Below, piece after piece: positions 6,527 through 10,963 of a stretch of 10,963 nt of DNA. Made by a program: the position numbers and the translations under genes. Source of the stretch: Pseudanabaena sp. CAN_BIN31 (lineage in GTDB: Bacteria > Cyanobacteriota > Cyanobacteriia > Pseudanabaenales > Pseudanabaenaceae); contig JAJAZG010000209.1 in the NCBI GenBank assembly GCA_026785865.1, forward strand, positions 1-10,963. Reading direction: 5' to 3'. How positions within the stretch are numbered: the first letter of the stretch is position 1; the number at the start of each line of letters is the position of its first letter. Below the pieces are notes generated by a model. It did no database searches. It saw only the letters and a program-made list of their open reading frames with translations, and was not told where the DNA came from.

Positions 6527-6757
6527 ATGAATACAGCCAAACTCAGAATGCAAGGCAGCGAACAACTAGCCATATTGCCAGACGGATTTCAACTAGTCGG
6601 CGATGAAGTCTATATCAAGCGCGTCGGCAATGCGATCGTCCTCATCCCCAAAAAAGACCCTTGGCAAACCCTCTGGAATAGCCTCGATCTCTTCTCTGAT
6701 GACTTCATGGAAACAAGAGAACAACCTCCATTACAACAAAGAGAGGAATTGTTTTAA
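6527..6757 (+). CDS. vapB: VapB-type antitoxin (AbrB/SpoVT-fold)
   Basis: The 76-aa protein starts MNTAKLRMQGSEQLAILPDG and continues FQLVGDEVYIKRVGNAIVLI. This is the swapped-hairpin AbrB-like DNA-binding fold (strand, 'lP..f.l.g.ev.i...G..i.lip') of VapB antitoxins. The C-terminal half (about residues 46-76, DLFSDDFMETREQPPLQQRE) is the acidic, flexible tail that normally wraps the VapC toxin. GGAG (6514-6517) gives a good ribosome binding site 9 bases before the ATG. The stop overlaps the vapC start (TAATG), a coupled arrangement. A damaged partial copy of this gene lies at 9052-9184. Confidence 0.9.
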   Translation: MNTAKLRMQGSEQLAILPDGFQLVGDEVYIKRVGNAIVLIPKKDPWQTLWNSLDLFSDDFMETREQPPLQQREELF

Positions 6758-7176
6758 TGAAGTACCTGCTCGATACCAACACCTGTATTTACATCATCAA
6801 ACGTAAACCCCAAGACGTATTGGCGAAATTTCAAACCATCGCGCCCTATGATATCGGAATCTCATCCATCACCGTAGCCGAACTAGAATACGGAGCCGCC
6901 AAAAGCCAATATCCCGATCGCAATCGCGCCGCCCTCGCCCAATTCTTAATGCCCCTAGAAATTGTCCATTTTGACGAACAAGCCGCAATCATTTATGGAA
7001 CCATACGCGCAACCCTAGAGCGATCGGGAAAAATAATCGGCGCAATGGATTTATTAATTGCTGCCCATGCCCTGAGCTTAAATCTAACCCTAGTCACCAA
7101 CAACACCAAAGAATTTAATCGCGTTCAAGGTCTAGCCCTAGAAAACTGGGTCACATCATATAGCAATCCGAAGTGA
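6757..7176 (+). CDS. vapC: VapC-type PIN-domain ribonuclease toxin
   Basis: The 139-aa protein is a full PIN domain. Acidic active-site residues are D6 (LLDTNTC), E42 (TVAELEYG) and D98 (AMDLLIAAHA), with the T-N-N of TLVTNNTKEF near residues 114-116 at the fourth position. VapC toxins are Mg-dependent endoribonucleases that cut tRNA or rRNA; the target cannot be told from sequence. The start codon shares one base with the vapB stop. The last residues (SYSNPK) are written by the left arm of an inverted repeat (7159-7172). Many relatives end soon after the ENW motif seen here at residues 129-131, so the tail looks like an insertion-made extension. All catalytic residues are kept, so the toxin is probably active. 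Confidence 0.93.
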   Translation: MKYLLDTNTCIYIIKRKPQDVLAKFQTIAPYDIGISSITVAELEYGAAKSQYPDRNRAALAQFLMPLEIVHFDEQAAIIYGTIRATLERSGKIIGAMDLLIAAHALSLNLTLVTNNTKEFNRVQGLALENWVTSYSNPK

Positions 7177-7252
7177 GTCATAGCTTTAACCATTTATCTA
7201 AAAACGCCCAAAACAATCCTTATCCAATTACAAATGATTTCGGATTGCTATA
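7159..7252. mobile_element. Short inverted-repeat element overlapping the vapC 3' end
   Basis: A perfect 14-base arm, TATAGCAATCCGAA (7159-7172), pairs with TTCGGATTGCTATA (7239-7252). The 66 bases between them code for nothing evident. The left arm forms the last codons and stop region of vapC. The right arm ends at the ribosome binding site (AGGAAG, 7252-7257) of the next gene. Size (94 bp), terminal repeats and lack of coding suit a MITE-like element. The arm resembles a repeat I recall from cyanobacterial intergenic DNA, but I could not search for it. It may also act as a transcription attenuator after vapBC. Confidence 0.5.
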
Positions 7253-7265
7253 GGAAGATAAAATC

Positions 7266-7613
7266 ATGACAACATCAACGATCACACCAATTACCGCATT
7301 ACCTCAAAATCTCCCCCTTGAAGGCGCGATCGCGATCGCCCTTCAAGACAACGTAATGATCTTTCGCGCATCCACCAACATCCAACAACGCATCGAAAAC
7401 CTACTCGACAAACGCCAAGAAACTCCACTCACCACCACCGAAGAACAAGAACTAGATGATTATGAAGCGATCGATGACTACCTCAGCTTCGTTAATCGCA
7501 TGATTCGCAATAACTTCATCCAAGAAAAACTAGAAATCACCATGATGAGCGAATCATCCCTAGCAAAAGACTGGCTTAGCGAAGAAAATGACGAAGCATG
7601 GCAAGATTTGTAA
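7266..7613 (+). CDS. Chimeric antitoxin-like 115-aa protein
   Basis: The protein appears to consist of two pieces. Residues 1-84 (LPLEGAIAIALQDNVMIFRA, then a glutamate-rich helix with TTTEEQELDDYEAIDDYLSF and NRMIRN) match a small cyanobacterial protein type I recall near toxin-antitoxin genes but cannot name. Residues 93-115 (MMSESSLAKDWLSEENDEAW, then QDL) look like the C-terminal tail of a different antitoxin type that normally precedes MazF/PemK or similar toxins. Two adjacent ATGs (7542, 7545) open that tail. No toxin follows. The ribosome binding site AGGAAG lies 8 bases upstream, right at the end of the 7159-7252 repeat. Two overlapping HIP1 sites (7326-7339) lie in the front part. 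Function unknown; a role as orphan antitoxin is inference. Confidence 0.6.
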   Translation: MTTSTITPITALPQNLPLEGAIAIALQDNVMIFRASTNIQQRIENLLDKRQETPLTTTEEQELDDYEAIDDYLSFVNRMIRNNFIQEKLEITMMSESSLAKDWLSEENDEAWQDL

Positions 7614-7640
7614 AATCAGTAAACGAAAAGTCTCTTAACG

Positions 7641-7667
7641 TATAATCAAAATAAGTAACTAGAAGGA
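7641..7667 (+). promoter_or_regulatory. Promoter -10 box and ribosome binding site of yefM-yoeB
   Basis: A perfect TATAAT (7641-7646) lies in the 63-base gap after the chimeric ORF, 30 bases before the yefM ATG, and AGAAGGA (7661-7667) sits 9 bases before it. No good -35 box is seen at the usual distance. This suggests yefM-yoeB has its own promoter rather than relying on read-through from vapBC. Confidence 0.45.
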
Positions 7668-7676
7668 TAGACTAAA

Positions 7677-7925
7677 ATGGATTCCCTACTACTTCAAGAA
7701 GTAACAGCCAACTTTAATACAATAATTAACCAAGTCACCCAAAATCATAAACCAGTCATCGTCAAAGGCACAGACAATGACGTAGTTATCATTTCTAAAG
7801 AAGACTGGGCAGCGATCGAAGAGACAATTTATCTCAACTCCATCCAAGGATATATCGACTCACTCAAAGAAGTCATGTCTAGCCCCAGAAGCGAATGGGT
7901 AAATGCTCAAGAACTAGGACTATAA
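7677..7925 (+). CDS. yefM: Phd/YefM-family antitoxin
   Basis: The 82-aa protein begins MDSLLLQEVTANFNTIINQV, followed by KPVIVKGTDNDVVIISKEDW and a helical C-terminal tail. The pattern 'a...n..i..v...h.p..v....  .vv.is..d..ai.et' is the YefM/Phd fold: an N-terminal DNA-binding dimer domain followed by a disordered tail that inhibits the toxin. Length is normal. It is placed 5 bases before the YoeB-type toxin, antitoxin first, the standard order. YefM with YoeB represses its own promoter, and the TATAAT just upstream is a plausible target region. Confidence 0.9.
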   Translation: MDSLLLQEVTANFNTIINQVTQNHKPVIVKGTDNDVVIISKEDWAAIEETIYLNSIQGYIDSLKEVMSSPRSEWVNAQELGL

Positions 7926-7930
7926 AATTT

Positions 7931-8191
7931 ATGTGGGAAGTTATCCTCAGTAAAAAAGCTCAAGAAGACTTGCAAAATTTAAAAAGTATCGGTCTTTTTG
8001 ATAAAGCCAAAGAGCTTGTTACAATTCTTAGGGAAAATCCATTTTTAAATCCTCCACCATACGAAAAGCTGGTTGGCAATCTGCAAGGTTTGTATTCCCG
8101 TCGTGTCAATATCAAGCATCGCTTAGTCTATCGAGTGATCAAGAAAAACAACACTGTTGAAATTTTGAGAATGCGATCGCATTACGAGTAA
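7931..8191 (+). CDS. yoeB: YoeB/Txe-family ribosome-dependent mRNA interferase toxin
   Basis: The 86-aa product starts MWEVILSKKAQEDLQNLK and ends MRSHYE. It matches YoeB/Txe in length and in key positions: E45 (PYEKLVG), R64 (KHRLVYRV) and the C-terminal H84-Y85, which correspond to the E46, R65 and H83-Y84 catalytic residues of E. coli YoeB. The typical LxGLYSRRVN segment is present (residues 51-60). I chose ATG 7931 over the longer reading from 7895 because family similarity starts at MWEV and the longer form would overlap yefM. The toxin cuts mRNA at the ribosomal A site and is neutralised by YefM. It appears intact. Confidence 0.92.
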   Translation: MWEVILSKKAQEDLQNLKSIGLFDKAKELVTILRENPFLNPPPYEKLVGNLQGLYSRRVNIKHRLVYRVIKKNNTVEILRMRSHYE

Positions 8192-8193
8192 AA

Positions 8194-8649
8194 ATGAAAC
8201 CATTAACTATAGAAATCCCCGAATTATTACAACAAAAGCTGATTGAAGTCGCCAATCAAAGCAACGTCACCGTTGAGAGCTACATTATCGGAGTTCTAGA
8301 TCGTGCTATTGAAGTCTCCAACCATACTATAGGCACACCACTCAAAACTCTAATAGAAATCCAAAATATACTCACTGAGATAAAATCCGAACTAACGGAA
8401 AAGTATCATGTTCGCCAACTAGGAATCTTTGGCTCCTATGCTAGAGGTGATTACAACTCAGCTAGTGATATAGATATCCTAGTGGAATATTCTCAGAAAC
8501 CAAGCTTGTTTGGCTTAATTGAACTGCAAAACGAGCTAAGCGATCGCCTCCGAATGAAAGTCGATCTAGTCACAAAAGACGGACTAAAACCACAAATCAA
8601 AGAAAAAATCTTAGTAGAGGTCATTTATCTATGGCTATCGCCCCCTTGA
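8194..8649 (+). CDS. MNT-type nucleotidyltransferase antitoxin with an N-terminal ribbon-helix-helix-like domain
   Basis: The 151-aa protein has two parts. Residues 1-42 (LTIEIPELLQQKLIEVANQS, then VTVESYIIGVLDRAIE) have the strand-helix-helix pattern of ribbon-helix-helix DNA-binding proteins. Residues 70-148 are a minimal nucleotidyltransferase: GSYARGDYNSASDIDILVEY (80-99) with the paired aspartates D92/D94 and a third at D124 (KVDLV). MNT proteins of MntA-HepT (type VII) pairs transfer AMP to the HEPN toxin and disarm it. Plain MNTs are about 100 aa, so the extra front domain is unusual. The ATG lies 2 bases after the yoeB stop, so it may be coupled to that operon. The HEPN partner directly downstream is broken, leaving this as an orphan. 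The ending LWLSPP past the usual VEVIYL suggests a shifted stop. Confidence 0.82.
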   Translation: MKPLTIEIPELLQQKLIEVANQSNVTVESYIIGVLDRAIEVSNHTIGTPLKTLIEIQNILTEIKSELTEKYHVRQLGIFGSYARGDYNSASDIDILVEYSQKPSLFGLIELQNELSDRLRMKVDLVTKDGLKPQIKEKILVEVIYLWLSPP

Positions 8650-8814
8650 TGATTTTTTGCAAGATATTCTCCAAGAAATTGAAAGGATAGAAGGATTTAT
8701 GGCTGACATAAAAAACCTCATTGGGATGCAGACCTAGAGACAGTTTGGGATGTCACACAGCAACATTTAGAGCCACTAAAATCAGCGATCGCAAAACTTT
8801 TAGACGAAACTTAA
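8648..8814 (+). pseudogene. HEPN (HepT-like) toxin remnant with internal deletion
   Basis: Two fragments of a HEPN protein are visible in different frames. From 8648 the sequence reads DDFLQDILQEIERIEGFMAD, the typical first helix of HepT-type HEPN proteins, and stops at 8735. From about 8719 another frame reads HWDADLETVWDVTQQHLEPL, then KSAIAKLL, ending at the TAA 8812-8814, which is the typical last helix ('W D ... L P L ...'). The middle of the domain, with the catalytic R-x4-6-H motif, is missing, roughly two thirds of a normal 110-120-aa protein. No ATG opens the first fragment in frame; the nearest (8631) is one base out across a run of five C. The gene follows its MNT antitoxin as in normal MntA-HepT loci, which supports the identification. 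Confidence 0.7.
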
Positions 8815-8816
8815 CC

Positions 8817-9038
8817 ATGAAGGATTATCACATCAATATTTTTTATAGCGAAGAAGACGAAGCTTACATTGCCGATATTCCCGACCTCAAATATTGCTCA
8901 GCGATCGGCGAAAGTCCAGAACAAGCACTTCATGAAGTCATCCTTGCGAAAACTGCATGGCTAGAAGCCGCAAAAGCAGAAAACAGAACAATTCCTCAAC
9001 CACGCGATCGCCCCGCGATTTATCAACTTATAGCGTAG
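8817..9038 (+). CDS. hicB: HicB-family antitoxin, orphan
   Basis: The 73-aa product begins MKDYHINIFYSEEDEAYIAD and continues IPDLKYCSAIGESPEQALHE, the partial RNase H-like fold of HicB ('y.v.i..s.ed..yva.vPdl..c.a.G.t.eeAl..v'). The last part (KTAWLEAAKAENRTIPQP) is the usual helix and proline-rich end. There is no C-terminal DNA-binding domain. I chose ATG 8817 because similarity starts there; the longer frame from 8721 reads antisense-like residues through the HEPN remnant. No HicA mRNA interferase is seen next to it, so it is probably an orphan. It starts 2 bases after the HEPN remnant. Confidence 0.85.
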   Translation: MKDYHINIFYSEEDEAYIADIPDLKYCSAIGESPEQALHEVILAKTAWLEAAKAENRTIPQPRDRPAIYQLIA

Positions 9039-9051
9039 CTTAGAATTAATT

Positions 9052-9184
9052 TAGGAGCATAATCACCATAAACACAGCCAAATTCAGAATGCAAGGCAAC
9101 GAACAACTAGCCATATTACCAGATAGATTTCAACTAGTCGGCGATGAAGTCTATATCAAGCGTGTCGGCAACACAACACTTTAA
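9052..9184 (+). pseudogene. Truncated, start-less copy of vapB
   Basis: From the ribosome binding site (TAGGAG, 9052) to 9171 this sequence matches 6512-6630 of the intact vapB closely. The coding part has 8 differences in about 104 bases. The start codon ATG has become ATA (9068-9070). The copy then diverges after GTCGGCAA and stops at TAA 9182-9184, giving only 38 codons, without the toxin-binding tail. Every difference is a transition and seven of the eight are G-to-A or C-to-T relative to the intact gene. No vapC follows; a 48-bp palindrome starts at the stop codon. Confidence 0.9.
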
Positions 9185-9231
9185 TTCTATCTACAAACAA
9201 GGATCTTAAGATCCTTGTTTGTAGATAGAAT
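9184..9231. repeat. Perfect 48-bp palindrome without spacer
   Basis: A 24-base arm (9184-9207, beginning ATTCTATCTACAAACAAGG) is followed directly by its exact reverse complement (9208-9231). The centre is GGATCTTAAGATCC and there is no loop. It begins on the last base of the vapB-copy stop codon and ends 26 bases before the pirin gene. It could extrude as a cruciform, or as RNA form a long hairpin ending upstream transcription, though no T run follows. Confidence 0.85.
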
Positions 9232-9257
9232 ATTCTAAACATATTTGAGATAAAGCT

Positions 9258-9956
9258 ATGCTAACTATTCGTAAATCGGAAGAAAGAGGACATGCAAATC
9301 ACGGCTGGCTCGATAGTTATCACACCTTCTCTTTTGCTAGCTATTACGATCCGCAGCATATGGCTTTTCGTTCATTGCGCGTAATTAACCAAGATCAGGT
9401 TGCTGGTGGTAAGGGATTTGGAACTCATCCCCATCGTGATATGGAGATCATTACCTATATGCTTGATGGTGCTTTAGAGCATAAAGATAGCATGGGCAAT
9501 GGCTCAGTTATTCGCGTTGGCGATGTGCAACGGATGAGCGCAGGAACAGGGATTACCCATAGTGAGTTCAATCCTTCACCAACAGAAACGGCTCATTTAT
9601 TGCAAATATGGATTGTGCCGAATCAAGAAAATATGAAGCCCAGTTATGAACAAATCTTTTTCTCAAGAGAAGAGAAGCTTAACCAATTGCGATTGATTGC
9701 TTCTCCCGATGGACGCGATCGCTCGGTCACGATTTATCAAGATGCTTATATCTATGCCTCAATTCTCGAAGATGGGGCAGAGGTGACGCATACGGTTAAT
9801 CAGAATCGCTATGTATGGATACAAGTCGCGAGCGGTAGTGTATTGGTAGGCGATCGCCTATTACTAGCTGGTGATGCTATTTCTAGCGATCGCGTTGGCG
9901 ATTTACCATTAATTGCTCAAAGCAATAGTGAAATTCTCGTTTTTGATTTGGCTTAG
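9258..9956 (+). CDS. Pirin-family protein, YhhW-type quercetin 2,3-dioxygenase
   Basis: The 232-aa bicupin protein starts MLTIRKSEERGHANHGWLDS followed by YHTFSFASYYDP, the standard opening of YhhW-like pirins. The metal ligands are visible: H57 and H59 (GTHPHRDMEI), H101 and E103 (ITHSEF). They occupy the same numbers as in E. coli YhhW. Also typical are VQRMSAGTGI and LLQIWIVP. The C-terminal cupin (residues 140-232) ends EILVFDLA. YhhW cleaves quercetin in vitro; the physiological role in bacteria is unknown, perhaps redox or stress related. The length is as expected. The gene has two HIP1 sites near its end and one at 9715, as in resident genes. Its TAG stop is the first three bases of the inverted repeat at 9954-10068. 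It converges on the TIGR03943 gene. Confidence 0.95.
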   Translation: MLTIRKSEERGHANHGWLDSYHTFSFASYYDPQHMAFRSLRVINQDQVAGGKGFGTHPHRDMEIITYMLDGALEHKDSMGNGSVIRVGDVQRMSAGTGITHSEFNPSPTETAHLLQIWIVPNQENMKPSYEQIFFSREEKLNQLRLIASPDGRDRSVTIYQDAYIYASILEDGAEVTHTVNQNRYVWIQVASGSVLVGDRLLLAGDAISSDRVGDLPLIAQSNSEILVFDLA

Positions 9957-10068
9957 GCAGCTTGTAAAAATAAGTTAGTGACAACGGCAATTTTCAATAG
10001 CTTCAACAAGGGGCTTAAGCCCCTTATCTGTTCGAGTGCCTGTTTGAGTTATTTGTAAAAGCTGCCTA
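9954..10068. repeat. 115-bp inverted-repeat element filling the gap between convergent genes
   Basis: The arms are TAGGCAGCTTGTAAAAATAA (9954-9973) and, reverse-complemented from 10049-10068, TAGGCAGCTTTTACAAATAA. They agree at 18 of 20 bases. The first three bases of each arm are TAG and serve as stop codon of the pirin gene (plus) and of the TIGR03943 gene (minus). Nested in the middle is an 18-base palindrome (10008-10025). The element thus fits the intergenic gap to the base. It is either a bidirectional terminator or a mobile repeat inserted at the gene ends. Confidence 0.7.
10008..10025. terminator. Probable bidirectional terminator hairpin
   Basis: AAGGGGCTTAAGCCCCTT is a perfect 18-base palindrome, GC-rich at its core, placed midway between two convergent genes. 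In RNA from either strand it forms a GGGGC/GCCCC stem with a small loop. Only short T-containing runs follow on each side (TTATCTGTT on plus, TTGTTG on minus), so it is not a textbook rho-independent terminator. Confidence 0.5.
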
Positions 10069-10845
10069 ATAATCGTAGGGATTTTTTGGTTCAGCGATCG
10101 CTGTAATATTATTGGCTACGATCACGACTTGGCGATTTCCATCTGTAGTTTCTACGTCTGCTTGACCTTCTATTTGTAACCAGCGGTCGGGGGGATAATT
10201 GGCGCGACTTCCCGTAATTTTGACAGGCAGACTGACAGGATAAACATCGGCGGCGCAACAGGTAATCACAAAGCGCGTAATCAAAAACATATTGTCTGGC
10301 TGATCAGGGGCATGGACAACAAATCCACTAAATTTTACCTTCTGCCCCTTATAAGCATCAGGTTCGGGATAGGCGCTGATCGTGCGTACCCATTCGACGA
10401 GACTGCGCTCTTCGGGGCGGTTGCTAGCGCGAAAAGATTTAGGAATAGTGCGAGCGTCAGCAATATTTTCAATTACGCCGCGATGGATTGCTTTTTCACT
10501 GGTAAAGGGGCGCGGGTTGATACATAAAGCCACGATCGCGACAATCAAAAGCAAACTGCTGCCCCAAGATGGCCTGATTAGGGTGACATGCTGTTGATTA
10601 TTGGTGTAGCCTCTAACCCGTTTCGCGACGCGCCAAGTCTCTGCCCCACCGACAAAGAGCAGTACTAAGCCAGCGATCACTGTTAGCGGAATGTAGTTGG
10701 GATGGATTAAGAGATATAGCTGTCCAGAAAGCCAGAGTTTTGTAAGTACGATTCCCCAAGCGGTGATCGCGCATGACTCTAGCCAAGGCAGAAATCTTTG
10801 CCAGTAAGTATGCATACGCGAAAGATTGATGGATCGGGATGACAT
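10066..10845 (-). CDS. TIGR03943-family (YcgQ/UPF0703-like) membrane protein
   Basis: The 259-aa protein has membrane segments at about residues 25-47 (AITAWGIVLTKLWLSGQLYL), 50-67 (YIPLTVIAGLVLLFVGG) and 96-109 (SSLLLIVAIVALCI). A large soluble domain follows, with KGQKVKFSGFVVHAPDQPDN, RFVITCCAADVYPVSLPV and DRWLQIEGQADV. The CCAAD segment (residues 196-200) and the OB-like strand pattern are the marks of the YcgQ/DUF1980 family. Members usually lie beside a DUF318/YcgR-type permease and are called putative permease subunits; the partner would be outside the window, upstream. The soluble part probably faces the periplasm. I kept ATG 10845; M11 (10815) is an alternative. No Shine-Dalgarno sequence is evident. 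The reading frame and HIP1 site (10094) suit the resident genome. Its stop TAG comes from the inverted repeat at 9954-10068. Confidence 0.88.
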   Translation of the reverse strand: MSSRSINLSRMHTYWQRFLPWLESCAITAWGIVLTKLWLSGQLYLLIHPNYIPLTVIAGLVLLFVGGAETWRVAKRVRGYTNNQQHVTLIRPSWGSSLLLIVAIVALCINPRPFTSEKAIHRGVIENIADARTIPKSFRASNRPEERSLVEWVRTISAYPEPDAYKGQKVKFSGFVVHAPDQPDNMFLITRFVITCCAADVYPVSLPVKITGSRANYPPDRWLQIEGQADVETTDGNRQVVIVANNITAIAEPKNPYDY

Positions 10846-10942
10846 GAAAAAATATGACTAATTGATCGCAATCACTAGCTTAGCTATATTTCGGCTGAAA
10901 CTGATGAAAAAAATCATAAAGCAGCAAACCCGAAAGACCTGT

Positions 10943-10963
10943 GGCACATGCTGAGCATGTGCC
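10943..10963. repeat. Perfect 21-base hairpin at the window edge
   Basis: GGCACATGCT (10943-10952), one base, then AGCATGTGCC (10954-10963): 10-base arms with a single central base. It could end the gene beyond the window edge or be an intergenic repeat. Positions 10846-10942 are non-coding upstream sequence of the TIGR03943 gene, AT-rich, with no confident promoter boxes. Confidence 0.6.

Noticed and set aside
7895..7930. Longer start for YoeB
   Set aside because: It overlaps yefM and adds residues not found in the family; MWEVILS at 7931 matches the normal start.
8721..8816. Longer start for HicB
   Set aside because: The added residues read through the HEPN remnant in a third frame and match nothing in HicB; ATG 8817 gives the standard start.
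6191..9231. Integron-like cassette array
   Set aside because: The TA genes suggested it, but the inverted repeats differ from one another, do not follow each gene, lack paired RYYYAAC/GTTRRRY cores, and no integrase is present.
10312..10597. Two plus-strand frames of 71 codons inside the TIGR03943 gene
   Set aside because: Both overlap each other and a clear membrane protein on the other strand; no family resemblance.
1..10963. CRISPR array or tRNA genes
   Set aside because: No regularly spaced repeats of 25-40 bases beyond the three 8-base words at 1938-1965, and no tRNA-like cloverleaf sequence was noticed on either strand.

Overview
The window comes from a cyanobacterium. The octamer GCGATCGC (the HIP1 site that marks many cyanobacterial genomes) occurs about 20 times, and the gene families present (cyanobacterial-type GltX, a TIGR03943/YcgQ-type membrane protein, many small toxin-antitoxin genes) fit a filamentous or Pseudanabaena-like species. 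Genus is my inference and is not proven by anything here.

Layout. Positions 1-560 hold the N-terminal 186 residues of glutamyl-tRNA synthetase (minus strand, cut by the window edge), the clearest housekeeping gene. Positions 561-816 are non-coding and carry two interleaved inverted repeats. Positions 817-1864 are a two-gene minus-strand operon: a DUF4258-like protein followed by a single-HKD phospholipase D-fold nuclease. A 108-bp divergent intergenic region with three 10-bp-phased TNAMTGTC repeats leads into a RelE/HigB-type toxin and HigA-type antitoxin (1973-2570, plus strand).

Positions 2590-6167 (minus strand) hold the main find: an AAA+ ATPase of 346 aa followed by an 829-aa subtilisin-like serine protease. 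All catalytic residues are visible in both. I read this pair as an IetA-IetS-type system, first described as a plasmid-stabilising toxin-antitoxin pair on Agrobacterium Ti plasmids and later reported as an anti-phage system. The block is AT-rich and contains only one HIP1 site in 3.6 kb, against about 19 in the other 7.4 kb, which suggests it was acquired horizontally.

Positions 6191-9231 form a plus-strand string of small toxin-antitoxin genes, some intact and some decayed: an unknown 66-aa ORF, VapB-VapC, a chimeric 115-aa antitoxin-like ORF, YefM-YoeB, a ribbon-helix-helix/nucleotidyltransferase (MNT) fusion whose HEPN partner is gutted by an internal deletion, an orphan HicB, and a truncated start-less copy of the upstream vapB. 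The string is punctuated by short inverted-repeat elements at 6191-6283, 7159-7252 and 9184-9231. The last is a perfect 48-bp palindrome with no spacer.

Positions 9258-10845 return to ordinary chromosomal genes: a pirin/YhhW-type quercetin dioxygenase (plus) converging on a TIGR03943-family membrane protein (minus). A 115-bp inverted-repeat element lies exactly between them, and its two tips supply the TAG stop codons of both genes. The window ends in another perfect hairpin.

Overall this is a defence/toxin-antitoxin island between housekeeping genes. The intact modules (HigBA-like, IetAS-like, VapBC, YefM-YoeB) could act as abortive-infection or stabilisation units, while neighbouring remnants show continuing gain and loss.
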